Positions 32,248 through 40,817 of a stretch of 56,070 nt of DNA are shown here, piece by piece. The stretch covers positions 1-56,070 of the forward strand of contig CABSNU010000012.1 of assembly GCA_902479135.1 (NCBI GenBank), written 5' to 3'. Numbering within the stretch: the stretch's first letter is position 1; each line of letters starts with the position of its first letter. The position numbers and the translations under genes were made by a program. The stretch is from an uncultured Collinsella sp. (GTDB taxonomy: Bacteria; Actinomycetota; Coriobacteriia; Coriobacteriales; Coriobacteriaceae). The notes below the pieces were generated by a model that searched no databases, had not been told where the DNA came from, and saw only the letters and a list, made by a program, of their open reading frames with translations.

Positions 32248-33909
32248 ATGATTGCAAAGACCATTCGCACCTGTTTTCCGATCGCTGCGGCTGCCGTTTC
32301 CGACAAGGCCGAGGAGATCAACAAGCTCAACGTCTTCCCCGTACCCGACGGCGACACCGGTACCAACATGTCGCTCACGCTCGCCTCGGTGACTAAGGAG
32401 CTCTCCGCCCTTCCTGCCGACGCCGACATGGAAGCCATCGCCGGCGCCATCACCCACGGCTCCCTGATGGGTGCCCGCGGTAACTCCGGCGTCATCACCT
32501 CGCAGATTCTGCGCGGCGTGGCCGAGGGCCTTGTCTCTGCCGATGAGCCCATTACGTCCGCCAACATTGCCTTCGCCTTCCGTCGCGCCGTCAAGGTCGC
32601 CTTCCAGGCTGTCCGCAAGCCCATCGAGGGCACGATCCTCACGGTCCTGCGCGATGTCTCGACCAAGGCCGATGAGTGCGAGAAGAAGAAGTTCTCGGCT
32701 GAGGATGCGCTCGATGCCATCGTCGTCGAGGCGTACCAGTCCGTCGCCCGCACACCCGATCTGTTGCCCGTTCTGAAGGAGAACGGCGTGGTCGACTCCG
32801 GCGCCTTTGGCTTTGCCATTTTTCTCGAGAACTTTGTGGCTGCCGCTCTTGGTCGTAGCACCGTGGTCGAGGATTTCTCCGCTACGTTTGACTCCGCCGG
32901 CTCTGCCCGCGATGCCGCTCTTGGCCGTGTTGAGATCGAGGCTAACGACGACTGGGAGGGCTCGGAGTTCCGCTACTGCAACGAGTTCCTCTTTAAGGCC
33001 GACGCCCCGTTTGACGAGGACGAGTGCCTTAAGTTCCTAGGCTCCATGGGCGACTGTGAGCTGCTCGTGGGCGCCTATCCCGACTACAAGATCCATGTGC
33101 ACTCCAACACCCCCAACCTGGTGCTCGAGCACATGCTGCAGCTCGGTCAGATCTATGAGGTCTTTATCCACAACATGGAGATGGAGGCCCACGACCGTAC
33201 CGCCAAGATTCACGAGGACCAGGAGAAGGCCGCCGAGCCCGCGAAGGCCCTGGGCTTTGTCGCCGTTGCCGCCGGTTCCGGCGAGGCCGACATCCTTAAG
33301 TCCCTCGGCGTCGACGTGATCGTGTCGGGTGGCCAGACCATGAACCCCTCGACTGCAGACCTGTTGGGCGCCGTTGACCAGGTCAACGCGACCTCGGTTA
33401 TCATCCTGCCCAATAACGGCAACATCCGCATGGCTGCCGAGGCCGCAGCCTCTGCCTGCACCGACAAGAAGGTCGCCGTCGTTCCCACCAAGACCGTTCC
33501 GCAGGCCTTCTCCGCGCTGTTCGCGGTCCTGCCCGATTCCGAGCTCGAGGACGCCGTCGCCGCCATGGTCGACGCCATCAGCGAGGTCCGCGATGGCGAG
33601 GTCACCCGCGCCGTGCGCGATTCCAGCGCCTCTGACGGCTCTCCGATTCACTCCGGTGACGTCATGGGTATCATCGCCGGCTCCATCGACGTGGTCGGCT
33701 CCGACGTGAAACAGGTCACGCTCGACTGCATCAACCGCATGCAGGAGGAAGAGGAGGGCGACGCGCTGACGATTCTGGCCGGCGAGGAGCTGTCCGATGA
33801 GGCCTTCCAGGAGATCGTCGACGCTATCGAGGAGGCTCAGCCCGATCTTGAGATTGACGCCCATCGTGGCGAGCAGCCGCTCTATCCCGTGATCTTCTCG
33901 ATCGAGTAG
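32248..33909 (+). CDS. fakA: DAK2/DhaL-domain kinase, FakA-like (YloV)
   Basis: 553 residues from ATG 32248. The N-terminal DhaL (Dak2) domain binds ATP and Mg through NVFPVPDGDTGTNM (Asn28, Asp34, Asp36), followed by GARGNSGVITSQILRG. A middle and C-terminal region with LGFVAVAAGSGEADILKSLG and VIVSGGQTMNPST matches the full-length FakA form. FakA phosphorylates fatty acids held by FakB to feed phospholipid synthesis; no fakB is in the window, but plsX and acpP, which use the acyl-phosphate, lie 6 kb downstream. The gene is followed after 10 bp by recG, a conserved Gram-positive order. Confidence 0.9.
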   Translation: MIAKTIRTCFPIAAAAVSDKAEEINKLNVFPVPDGDTGTNMSLTLASVTKELSALPADADMEAIAGAITHGSLMGARGNSGVITSQILRGVAEGLVSADEPITSANIAFAFRRAVKVAFQAVRKPIEGTILTVLRDVSTKADECEKKKFSAEDALDAIVVEAYQSVARTPDLLPVLKENGVVDSGAFGFAIFLENFVAAALGRSTVVEDFSATFDSAGSARDAALGRVEIEANDDWEGSEFRYCNEFLFKADAPFDEDECLKFLGSMGDCELLVGAYPDYKIHVHSNTPNLVLEHMLQLGQIYEVFIHNMEMEAHDRTAKIHEDQEKAAEPAKALGFVAVAAGSGEADILKSLGVDVIVSGGQTMNPSTADLLGAVDQVNATSVIILPNNGNIRMAAEAAASACTDKKVAVVPTKTVPQAFSALFAVLPDSELEDAVAAMVDAISEVRDGEVTRAVRDSSASDGSPIHSGDVMGIIAGSIDVVGSDVKQVTLDCINRMQEEEEGDALTILAGEELSDEAFQEIVDAIEEAQPDLEIDAHRGEQPLYPVIFSIE

Positions 33910-33919
33910 GCAACTGTCC

Positions 33920-36097
33920 ATGTCCGAGCTGTGCTCCGTGCCGCGCGTCTCGGAGCGCTTTGCCCAGAGCAATGCGCTCGACGAGGATATCGCGCGACTT
34001 AAATATGTTTCGGGTAAACGTGAGGAGGCCCTTCGCCGTCTGGGAATTCGGACGGTGGGGGACCTCCTTCTCCATATCCCTCATCGATACCTGGACTTTA
34101 CGCGCTCCTGGTCCATCGAGATGGCGCCCATCGGTACCGTGTGCACCATCATCGCCACGGTCGACCGTATCGTCCAAAAGCAGCCGCGTCCGCGCATGCA
34201 GGTGACCGAGGTCTCACTCGTTGACGAGACGGGCGTGCTACAGGTCGCCTTTTTCCGCCAGCCCTGGATTGCCCAGCAGCTTAAACAGGGCGACCGCCTG
34301 GCCGTGATGGGTAAGGTCGAGTTTGCCTACGGTTTTAAGCAGATGGCCTCGCCGCACTTTGAAAAGCTTGAGGAAGGGCGCGCCGCGGGCACTATCCTGC
34401 CGGTCCATTACGTGAGTGATGGCGTGAGCCAGGCGTGGATGCGCCGCATCGTAAGTGGCGCGCTCGAGGTTGTCGGCAATCCCTTCGACCCGATTCCCGC
34501 ACGCTTACGCGTCAAGCGCCGCCTGATGAGCAATGCCCGTGCGCTTCGATCGATCCACTTTCCCTCGAGCATGGCTGAGCGCGATATCGCGCGCGCACGG
34601 CTTGCCTACGAGGAGTGCCTCTACCTGCAGCTGGCGCTGCGCCTGCGCAACGACGGCGGCCTGGTCGATGTGGTGCCCTATGCCCACGCCGCGGGCGAGC
34701 ACCTGGCCGCGCTCAAGCAGGCCCTGCCGTTTTCGCTGAGCGACGAGCAGGAGGCCGCGTTCCAAGATATCCTGCTCGATATGTGCGATGGCGGGCGCGT
34801 GATGAACCGCCTGCTGCTGGGCGATGTCGGTACCGGCAAGACCGCCGTTGCCGCCTGCGCGCTGGCTGTGGCTGCCGATAGCGGCACGCAGGCCTGCGTT
34901 ATGGCGCCCACGGGCGTGCTGGCGCGTCAATATGCCGATAAGACCGGTCCTCTGCTCTCGCAGGCTGGCATGACCTGGGCGCTCCTGACGGGCGCCACGC
35001 CGGCGGCCGAGCGCGAGCAGATCCATTCCCAGCTGGAATCGGGCGAGCTCGATGTCCTCTTTGGTACCCACGCGGTGCTTTCGGATAACGTGGCGTTTAA
35101 GCATCTGTCGCTCGTGGTCATCGATGAGCAGCACCGGTTTGGCGTCGGCCAACGTAACGCCCTGCGCGCTAAGGGCCCGGGTGCCGATCTGCTCGTTATG
35201 ACGGCAACGCCCATCCCGCGTACGCTGGCGCTTTCGGTCTACGGCGATCTGGACACGAGCATCATCCGCCATCGGCCCGTCCCTGGCGCTGGCGTGACGA
35301 CACGCGTACTCACCGAGTCGAGCCGCGACCTTGCCTATGGCGCCATCCGCGAGGCGCATGAAAAGGGTCAGCAAGCCTACGTGATTTGCCCGCTCGTGGA
35401 GCCGAGTGACTCGGCCGATGAGTTGGAGGACGTTCCCGGTATCGCCCGCGACGACGAGGGCCGCGTGGCGGTCCCCGTGCCGCTGCACGATACAGCGACC
35501 GAGCTCGACCGACTGCGCCTGGCGTTGCCGGGTCTTGCCATCGAGCGCCTTCACGGCCGCATGCCAGCGGGGGAGAAGGACCAGGTTATCGATGCCTTCA
35601 AGCGTGGCGAGATCGACGTTCTCGTCTCGACTACGGTGGTCGAGGTGGGCGTCGACGTGCCCAATGCCACCGTCATGGTCATCGAGAATGGCGAGCGCTT
35701 TGGGTTGGCGGCCTTGCACCAGCTGCGCGGGCGCGTGGGCCGCGGCAGCGTGTCGGGTACGTGCCTGGTCATGACGCACTCCAAGGGCAATGGCGGCGCG
35801 TCGGCGGCACAAGACCGCCTCCAGTCGCTCGAGAAGACCTCGGATGGCTTTACGCTCGCCCAGATGGATCTGCGTTTGCGCCACGAGGGCGAGATTCTTG
35901 GCTACCGTCAGCATGGCGGCGTGACCCTGCGCTTTGTCGACCTGGATGCCGACGAGGAATTGATCGAATGGGCCCATTTGGACGCGGTCGAGCTCTTGCG
36001 GTATGCTTGCAACCTTGACTCTGTGGCGACGCGCCCCCTACGCGATGCGGTCGCCATGCGGTATCGACATATCTTTAAGGAGGTCAGCGGAGGATGA
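33920..36097 (+). CDS. recG: ATP-dependent DNA helicase RecG
   Basis: 725 residues from ATG 33920. RecG remodels stalled replication forks and Holliday junctions. The N-terminal wedge/OB domain (HIPHRYLDF, VSLVDETGVLQVAFF) is followed by a superfamily 2 helicase: Walker A GDVGTGKT (301-308), MAPTGVLARQYA, DEQH (402-405) in VVIDEQHRFGV, TATPIPRTLAL, then VVEVGVDVPNATVMVIE and HQLRGRVGRG. All helicase motifs look intact and length is normal. It overlaps rsmD by 4 bp. Confidence 0.96.
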   Translation: MSELCSVPRVSERFAQSNALDEDIARLKYVSGKREEALRRLGIRTVGDLLLHIPHRYLDFTRSWSIEMAPIGTVCTIIATVDRIVQKQPRPRMQVTEVSLVDETGVLQVAFFRQPWIAQQLKQGDRLAVMGKVEFAYGFKQMASPHFEKLEEGRAAGTILPVHYVSDGVSQAWMRRIVSGALEVVGNPFDPIPARLRVKRRLMSNARALRSIHFPSSMAERDIARARLAYEECLYLQLALRLRNDGGLVDVVPYAHAAGEHLAALKQALPFSLSDEQEAAFQDILLDMCDGGRVMNRLLLGDVGTGKTAVAACALAVAADSGTQACVMAPTGVLARQYADKTGPLLSQAGMTWALLTGATPAAEREQIHSQLESGELDVLFGTHAVLSDNVAFKHLSLVVIDEQHRFGVGQRNALRAKGPGADLLVMTATPIPRTLALSVYGDLDTSIIRHRPVPGAGVTTRVLTESSRDLAYGAIREAHEKGQQAYVICPLVEPSDSADELEDVPGIARDDEGRVAVPVPLHDTATELDRLRLALPGLAIERLHGRMPAGEKDQVIDAFKRGEIDVLVSTTVVEVGVDVPNATVMVIENGERFGLAALHQLRGRVGRGSVSGTCLVMTHSKGNGGASAAQDRLQSLEKTSDGFTLAQMDLRLRHEGEILGYRQHGGVTLRFVDLDADEELIEWAHLDAVELLRYACNLDSVATRPLRDAVAMRYRHIFKEVSGG

Positions 36098-36750
36098 GAA
36101 TCATCGGCGGCGAATGGCGCGGTCGTAAGATCGAGGAGCCCCGTGGTCGCGATGTCACCCGCCCCACGACCGATCGTGTGCGCGAGGCATGCGCATCTAT
36201 GGTCATGTCGGCATTCGACTTCGATCTGGACGAGGTCCGCGTGCTGGACGCCTTTGGCGGCTCCGGCGCTTTGGGTATCGAGATACTCTCGCGTGGCGCC
36301 CGCTCGCTCGCGACGTTCGAGATCGATCGGAACGCCGCGCGGCTCATTACCAAGAATATCGAGTCGCTCTGCCGTGACCGTGCGCGTTGGCGCGTGGTCA
36401 CGGGCGACATGCTGGCGAGCGCCTCGCGCGGTCGTGTACCGGGCGGCCCCTTTGATCTGGTCCTGCTCGACCCGCCCTATGCTTTTGGTGCCGAGCCGGT
36501 CGAGGAACTGCTGCAGAACCTGGCTCAGCAGGGTCTGCTTGCACCTGGCGCTTATGCCCTGTTTGAGCATGCCGCCGCCGATGCGGGCGCGCATCCGGCA
36601 GGCTTTGAGATCGTGCGCGAGAAGCGCTACGGCATTACCTCGGTCGACCTGCTTCGTTGGGTCGGCGATGACGATGGTGAGGGCGATAGCGCCTGCACCG
36701 ATGCTGACAACAACGATGTCACGACGGTTCAGGAGGACGCCCATGAGTGA
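36094..36750 (+). CDS. rsmD: 16S rRNA (guanine-966-N2)-methyltransferase RsmD
   Basis: 218 residues from ATG 36094 with GGAGG upstream in the end of recG. It methylates G966 of 16S rRNA with SAM. The start MRIIGGEWRGRKIEEPRG and RPTTDRVREA are typical. The SAM site is VLDAFGGSGALGIEILSRGA (residues about 49-68) and the catalytic motif is LLDPPY with DPPY at 126-129. The last 30 residues are an acidic extension beyond the usual 185-190. It overlaps coaD by 8 bp. Confidence 0.95.
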   Translation: MRIIGGEWRGRKIEEPRGRDVTRPTTDRVREACASMVMSAFDFDLDEVRVLDAFGGSGALGIEILSRGARSLATFEIDRNAARLITKNIESLCRDRARWRVVTGDMLASASRGRVPGGPFDLVLLDPPYAFGAEPVEELLQNLAQQGLLAPGAYALFEHAAADAGAHPAGFEIVREKRYGITSVDLLRWVGDDDGEGDSACTDADNNDVTTVQEDAHE

Positions 36751-37240
36751 CACCATCAACCGCGTGATCGTCCCGGGCACCTTCGATCCCATCACGTTTG
36801 GCCATATCGACGTGATCCGCCGCGCCCGCCGCATCTTTCCCAGCGTGATCGTCGCTGTTGCCGAGTCGCAGGGTAAAAACGGTGTGGGCACCACGTTTAT
36901 GCTCGATGAGCGCGTGGCGCTGGCCCGCGAGGCGCTCGGTAATATCGACGGCGTCGAAGTCCTGCCCTTTACCGGCCTCTTGGTCGACTTCGCTCGTGAG
37001 CAGGGTGCGGGGGCCGTGGTCAAGGGCCTGCGCGCCATGACCGACTTTGAGTATGAGCTGCAGCAGGCCGACCTCAATTATCGCTTGGATAGCGAGCTGG
37101 AGTCCATCTTTGTCATGAGTGCTCCGCAGTACGGTTACATCTCGAGCTCGGTCGTTCGCCAGATCGCCTCGCTCGGCAGCGATGTATCGACGTTTGTGCC
37201 GCCCAACGTGGTCGAAGCGCTCAGACATCGCTTTTCGTGA
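36743..37240 (+). CDS. coaD: Phosphopantetheine adenylyltransferase
   Basis: 165 residues from ATG 36743, with AGGAGG six bases upstream. CoaD transfers AMP to 4'-phosphopantetheine in coenzyme A synthesis. PGTFDPITFGHID contains the nucleotidyltransferase TxGH motif (Thr18, His21), followed by FTGLLVDFAREQGA, VKGLRAMTDFEYE and the C-terminal YISSSVVRQIA. Length is normal. The rsmD-coaD pair is widely conserved. Confidence 0.96.
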   Translation: MSDTINRVIVPGTFDPITFGHIDVIRRARRIFPSVIVAVAESQGKNGVGTTFMLDERVALAREALGNIDGVEVLPFTGLLVDFAREQGAGAVVKGLRAMTDFEYELQQADLNYRLDSELESIFVMSAPQYGYISSSVVRQIASLGSDVSTFVPPNVVEALRHRFS

Positions 37241-37264
37241 CGTTTTTTATTGCCTGGTGGCATG

Positions 37265-37273
37265 TGGTAAACT
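37265..37273 (+). promoter_or_regulatory. possible extended -10 promoter
   Basis: TGGTAAACT looks like an extended -10 (TGn then TAAACT) in the 68-bp gap after coaD. The only -35-like element (TTGCCT 37250-37255) is too close. A T-run GTTTTTTATT at 37242-37251 follows the coaD stop. Confidence 0.3.
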
Positions 37274-37308
37274 AGCACGATGATATGTTACCTATGAAAG
37301 GAGACCGG

Positions 37309-37806
37309 ATGCCGGGCGAGAATTTTCCTGGCGATAGGATCGTCAGCTTGGTCGATGAGCTCGAAGGGCTGATCGAGGAAGCCAAGCCGCCTTTCGGCAA
37401 GAACGCTCAGTTCAAGGTCATCGACGCCGACGTGTTCTTCAACATCCTCGACGAGATCCGCATGAGCTATCCCGAGGAGTGGCAGAAGTCCCGCCGTATC
37501 CTTAAGGAGCGCGAGGAGCTTATGGCTTCCGCCGCCGCTCAGGCCGATTCCATCATCGCCGACGCTCAGCAGCAGGCCCTCACCATTGCCGGTGAGCAGG
37601 AGATCGTCCGTCTTGCGCAGCAGCAGGCCGACGACATCCGCGATCGTGCCCAGCAGTACGAGCGCGAGACGCGTTATGCTGCCGAGGACTACGCAGAGCA
37701 GGTCTTTACGCACCTGGAGGAGAACCTCAAGAGCCTGACCGGCACCGTTACCCGTTGCCGTCAGCAGCTCAACGAGGGTGCCGCCCAACAGAATGGTCAG
37801 TGGTAA
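37309..37806 (+). CDS. SepIVA/DivIVA-like coiled-coil protein
   Basis: 165 residues from ATG 37309 (AAAGGAGA upstream). The N-terminus has VSLVDELEGLIEEAKPPFGKNAQFKVID-like sequence (quoted in parts) and VFFNILDEIRMSYPEEW. From about residue 65 it is a long Gln/Ala/Glu-rich coiled coil (REELMASAAAQADSIIADAQ) without membrane segments. In actinobacteria a coiled-coil protein of this kind, SepIVA, lies between coaD and a DUF177 gene and acts in septum and envelope organisation. The gene order here is the same, which is the main basis of the call. A general DivIVA or ATP-synthase-b-like similarity would only reflect the coiled coil. Confidence 0.7.
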   Translation: MPGENFPGDRIVSLVDELEGLIEEAKPPFGKNAQFKVIDADVFFNILDEIRMSYPEEWQKSRRILKEREELMASAAAQADSIIADAQQQALTIAGEQEIVRLAQQQADDIRDRAQQYERETRYAAEDYAEQVFTHLEENLKSLTGTVTRCRQQLNEGAAQQNGQW

Positions 37807-38360
37807 TGGCTGAGTTCCCGAGCGTTACCGTCGATCTTTCCGAGCAGCTCGAGTTTCCTGGAGATTCGTATCCGCTGACCGGTAAGGTCGATGTCGCCAC
37901 CTACACGGTGGGCGAGAAGGAGTACCAGCTACAGGACGGCATCGACTACGACGTTGTCTTTACCAATGCCGGTACCGGTGTCTTGCTCACGGGCATGGTT
38001 CGCGCGCACGCCACCGGCGAGTGCGACCGTTGCCTGGAGCCCGCCTCGTTTGATATCGCCGGCGAGATCGAGGAGTTTTATCTCTTTGAGGAGCCCGAGG
38101 ATCCCGAGGCCTACGAAGACGGCTACGAGCTCCTGGGCGAGGATCGCATCGTCGATCTGGGAGAGCCCATCAACGACGCGGTCGTCATGGACACGCCGTT
38201 CGTTGTCCTGTGCAAGCCCGATTGCCGCGGCCTTTGCCCCACTTGCGGTTGCAATCTCAACGTCGAGCAATGCGATTGCGCCGCCCAGGCAGAGGCAGAA
38301 TGGGCCGCTGCCACGGAAAATCCATTTGCAGCATTGAAGAATCTCAAGCTCGATGAGTAA
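37806..38360 (+). CDS. DUF177 (YceD-like) protein
   Basis: 184 residues from ATG 37806, overlapping the previous stop by one base (TAATG). The family pattern is a beta-rich N-terminus, then VRAHATGECDRCLEPASFDIAG and, near the end, CKPDCRGLCPTCGCNLNVEQCDC (quoted in part), with paired cysteines likely to bind zinc. DUF177/YceD proteins are encoded directly before rpmF across bacteria and are linked to 23S rRNA or ribosome assembly; the mechanism is not settled. rpmF follows after 64 bp. Confidence 0.9.
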   Translation: MAEFPSVTVDLSEQLEFPGDSYPLTGKVDVATYTVGEKEYQLQDGIDYDVVFTNAGTGVLLTGMVRAHATGECDRCLEPASFDIAGEIEEFYLFEEPEDPEAYEDGYELLGEDRIVDLGEPINDAVVMDTPFVVLCKPDCRGLCPTCGCNLNVEQCDCAAQAEAEWAAATENPFAALKNLKLDE

Positions 38361-38424
38361 AACTGTGGTAGTATCGCTTCTTGCGCGTAATCGCCACACT
38401 GGATAGTTCATAAGGAAGGTCACT

Positions 38425-38604
38425 ATGCCCGTACCTAAACAAAAGCAGGGTCGTATCCGCACTCACACCCGTCGTTCCGCCAACATGAAGATCTCGGCTG
38501 CGGCTCAGTCCACGTGCCCCCGTTGCGGCGCTGTCAAGCTTCCGCACCACGTGTGCCCCAGCTGCGGTTTCTACAAGGACCGCGAGGTTATCGTTACCGA
38601 GTAA
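38425..38604 (+). CDS. rpmF: 50S ribosomal protein L32
   Basis: 59 residues from ATG 38425 with AAGGAAGG upstream. The sequence begins MPVPKQKQGRIRTHTRRS and carries two CxxC pairs, CPRCGAVK and CPSCGFYKDREV, the zinc ribbon of L32. Length is normal. It sits in the conserved DUF177-rpmF-plsX order. Confidence 0.97.
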   Translation: MPVPKQKQGRIRTHTRRSANMKISAAAQSTCPRCGAVKLPHHVCPSCGFYKDREVIVTE

Positions 38605-38644
38605 CGGTATACTCTGGATGCGATGCCGTTCCAAATGGAACCAC

Positions 38645-38674
38645 AATGGCCGGCTCAATGAGTCGGCCATTTTT
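38645..38674 (+). terminator. intrinsic terminator between rpmF and plsX
   Basis: AATGGCCG (38645-38652) / CGGCCATT (38664-38671) followed by TTTTG. The plsX ribosome site begins about 5 bp later, so this hairpin either ends rpmF transcripts or acts as partial attenuator for plsX. Confidence 0.8.
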
Positions 38675-38691
38675 GTATAAGGAGCATGTAT

Positions 38692-39711
38692 ATGAGTAAC
38701 GTTCGCGTTTGTGTAGACGTTGTGGGCGGAGACGAGAAACCTCAGGTCGTTCTCGATGGTATCGAGGCTGCGCTTGCCGCCGATCCCGATATCGAGGTCT
38801 TGGCAGCTGGCCCCGCCGAAATCGTCAATCCCTTTGCAGCTTCCCACGCACGTGTTGAGGCCCTTGAGGCGCCCGACGTTATCGCCATGGATGACGATCC
38901 CATTCGCGCCGTGATGACCAAGCGTAAGTCGTCGATCGTGCTTTCTTGCCGCGCCATTAAGAAGGGCAACGCGGATGCGTTCTTCTCCGCCGGCTCGACC
39001 GGTGCCATGACCGCCGCTGCCACCGCCTACGTGACGCCGTTTAGGTATCAGGCCGAAGGCAAGAAGCAGCCGGTGCGCCCCTGTCTGACCAATGCGCTGC
39101 CCAATCGCGCCGGCGGTCTGACGGTGCTGTGCGATATGGGCGCCAACCCCGATGTCGAGGTCGATGACATGGTGCGTTTTGCTCAGATGGGTAGCGCCTA
39201 TGCTCGCGTCGTCCTGGGCATCGAGCATCCCCGCGTGGGCCTGCTTGCCAACGGCACCGAGGACGAGAAGGGCTCCAACTTTACCAAGGCCTGCTTCCCG
39301 GCCATGAAAGCCGCCGTTCCCGGCTTTGTTGGTAACTGCGAGGGCACTGACCTCACCTCAGGCAACTTCGATGTCGTCGTTGCCGATGGTATGTCGGGCA
39401 ATATCGCTCTCAAAGCTACCGAGGGCGCTGCCAAGTTTTTGCTGCAGGAGCTCAAGGGCGCCTTTATGGCCTCGCTCGGCACCAAGATCGCCGCACTGCT
39501 CATTAAAAAGCAGATGCGCGAGATAAAGGCCAAGCTCTCCGGCGACGCCAAGGGCGGCGCGATTCTTTTGGGCCTGCGCGGCGTGGTCCTGATCGGCCAT
39601 GGCGCTACCTCGGTCGAGGCTGTTAAAAACGGTACGCTCGCGGCGGCCGAAGCCGTGCGCGCCGGGCTGGTCGAGAATGTCGCCAACTCTATGGACGGTA
39701 TCGTTTTATAA
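38692..39711 (+). CDS. plsX: Phosphate acyltransferase PlsX
   Basis: 339 residues from ATG 38692, with AAGGAG seven bases upstream; ATG 38686 is too close to that site. PlsX converts acyl-ACP to acyl-phosphate for phospholipid synthesis. The start VRVCVDVVGGDEKP is the family's DxMGGD region with Met replaced by Val. Other motifs are VMTKRKSSIVL, FFSAGSTGAMTAAAT and DVVVADGMSGNIALKATEG. Length is normal. It lies between rpmF and acpP, and works with FakA-type kinases through the shared product acyl-phosphate. Confidence 0.95.
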   Translation: MSNVRVCVDVVGGDEKPQVVLDGIEAALAADPDIEVLAAGPAEIVNPFAASHARVEALEAPDVIAMDDDPIRAVMTKRKSSIVLSCRAIKKGNADAFFSAGSTGAMTAAATAYVTPFRYQAEGKKQPVRPCLTNALPNRAGGLTVLCDMGANPDVEVDDMVRFAQMGSAYARVVLGIEHPRVGLLANGTEDEKGSNFTKACFPAMKAAVPGFVGNCEGTDLTSGNFDVVVADGMSGNIALKATEGAAKFLLQELKGAFMASLGTKIAALLIKKQMREIKAKLSGDAKGGAILLGLRGVVLIGHGATSVEAVKNGTLAAAEAVRAGLVENVANSMDGIVL

Positions 39712-39758
39712 GAGCGAGTTAGAGCGCTGTTATGTGCTTCGCGGCGCACGTCGTGGGG

Positions 39759-39799
39759 TAGAATCAGAACCGTGTCTTGGTACCGCCCGGGCGGTACCA
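39759..39799 (+). promoter_or_regulatory. acpP promoter -10 and 22-bp perfect palindrome
   Basis: -10-like TAGAAT at 39759-39764, then a perfect palindrome at 39778-39799 (TGGTACCGCCC and its complement). The palindrome begins about 7 bp after the expected start and ends 36 bp before acpP. It is followed by TTCTTTTGG, so it may be a hairpin terminator/attenuator in RNA or an operator in DNA. Confidence 0.5.
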
Positions 39800-39835
39800 T
39801 TCTTTTGGTATTCATGCACTATGAGAGGAAGCGCT

Positions 39836-40078
39836 ATGGACCGCTCCGAAATCTTCGACAAGATCGCCGAGGTCGCTGCTGACGTTCTGGGCGTCGATGT
39901 TGCCGAAATTAGCGAGGAGACCACCTTTGACGACCTCGATGCCAACTCGCTTGAGCGCCTGCAGCTGGTTACGGCTATCGAGGACGAGTTCAACCTCGAG
40001 ATCGATGACGAGACCCTGCTCTCGCTCAACTCTGTCGCCGACGCCGTCGACGCTATCGAAGCTGCCAAGGAGGCCTAA
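39836..40078 (+). CDS. acpP: Acyl carrier protein
   Basis: 80 residues from ATG 39836 (GAGAGGAAG upstream). It is small, acidic and helical, and carries acyl chains in fatty acid synthesis on a 4'-phosphopantetheine at Ser38. The motif reads DDLDANSLERLQL; the canonical DSL is NSL here (Asn37), while the serine is kept. ELVTAIEDEFNLEIDDE-like helix III and SVADAVDAIEAAKEA complete the fold. Position between plsX and rnc is standard. Confidence 0.93.
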   Translation: MDRSEIFDKIAEVAADVLGVDVAEISEETTFDDLDANSLERLQLVTAIEDEFNLEIDDETLLSLNSVADAVDAIEAAKEA

Positions 40079-40081
40079 GTC

Positions 40082-40807
40082 TTGGCTTTATCCGAACGAC
40101 TTACGCGCGCCCAGGAAATCCTGGGCCACGAGTTCAACAATAAGGTGCTGCTGCGCGCGGCGCTTACGCATCCCTCGGCAGTCGAGGGCCAGCCGGTTTC
40201 TGCCAGCTATGAGCGCCTTGAGTTCTTGGGCGATTCCATTTTGGGCGCTGTGGTCGCACGCTCCCTGTTTGAGTCCTATCCGGAGTTTGACGAGGGTAAG
40301 CTCACGCGCCTGAAGGTGTCGCTTGTCTCGGGCGCTACGCTGTCCGAGGTTTCTCACGAGCTGGGCATCGACGACATCATCATCTTTGGTGCCTCCGAGA
40401 CCGGTACCGGTGCGCGCGGCCTGCATTCGGCCCTCGAGAACGTCTATGAGTCGCTCGTGGGCGCGCTGTACCTGGATGCCGGCTGGGATGCCGCGGCGGA
40501 GTTCATTCACCGTACGCTTAAGCCGCATTTGGCTTCCGAGCGTGCCGAGCATCCTGCAAACCCCAAGTCGTTTTTGCAGGAGTGCGTGCAAGCCGACGGT
40601 CACGAGCCCCCGGCGTATAAGCTCGTTGGCTCCGAGGGCCCGGCGCATGCGCCCACCTTTACCGCCGTGGTGTTGATCGATGGTATTCGTCAGGGTCGCG
40701 GCTCCGGCTCCTCAAAGAAGGAAGCCGAGGGAGCCGCTGCACTCGAGGCACTTGACCGCATGGGCTACACCACCAACGGCGTGATTCTCAACAAGAAGCC
40801 TGTTTAA
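40082..40807 (+). CDS. rnc: Ribonuclease III
   Basis: 241 residues from TTG 40082, with AAGGAGG upstream inside the end of acpP. RNase III cuts double-stranded RNA, including rRNA precursors. The catalytic signature is ERLEFLGDSILG (Glu47, Asp51), with ENVYESLVGALYLDAGW as the second acidic cluster. The C-terminal dsRNA-binding domain has NPKSFLQECVQA, and GSGSSKKEAEGAAALEAL. Length is normal. The rnc-smc-ftsY-ffh order is conserved in Gram-positives. Confidence 0.96.
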   Translation: MALSERLTRAQEILGHEFNNKVLLRAALTHPSAVEGQPVSASYERLEFLGDSILGAVVARSLFESYPEFDEGKLTRLKVSLVSGATLSEVSHELGIDDIIIFGASETGTGARGLHSALENVYESLVGALYLDAGWDAAAEFIHRTLKPHLASERAEHPANPKSFLQECVQADGHEPPAYKLVGSEGPAHAPTFTAVVLIDGIRQGRGSGSSKKEAEGAAALEALDRMGYTTNGVILNKKPV

Positions 40808-40817
40808 GCGAGGAACC

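Noticed and set aside
37755..38360. Longer DUF177 reading frame starting inside the coiled-coil gene
   Set aside because: The extension overlaps 51 bp of the preceding gene without a ribosome site; ATG 37806 in a TAATG overlap gives the family's normal start.
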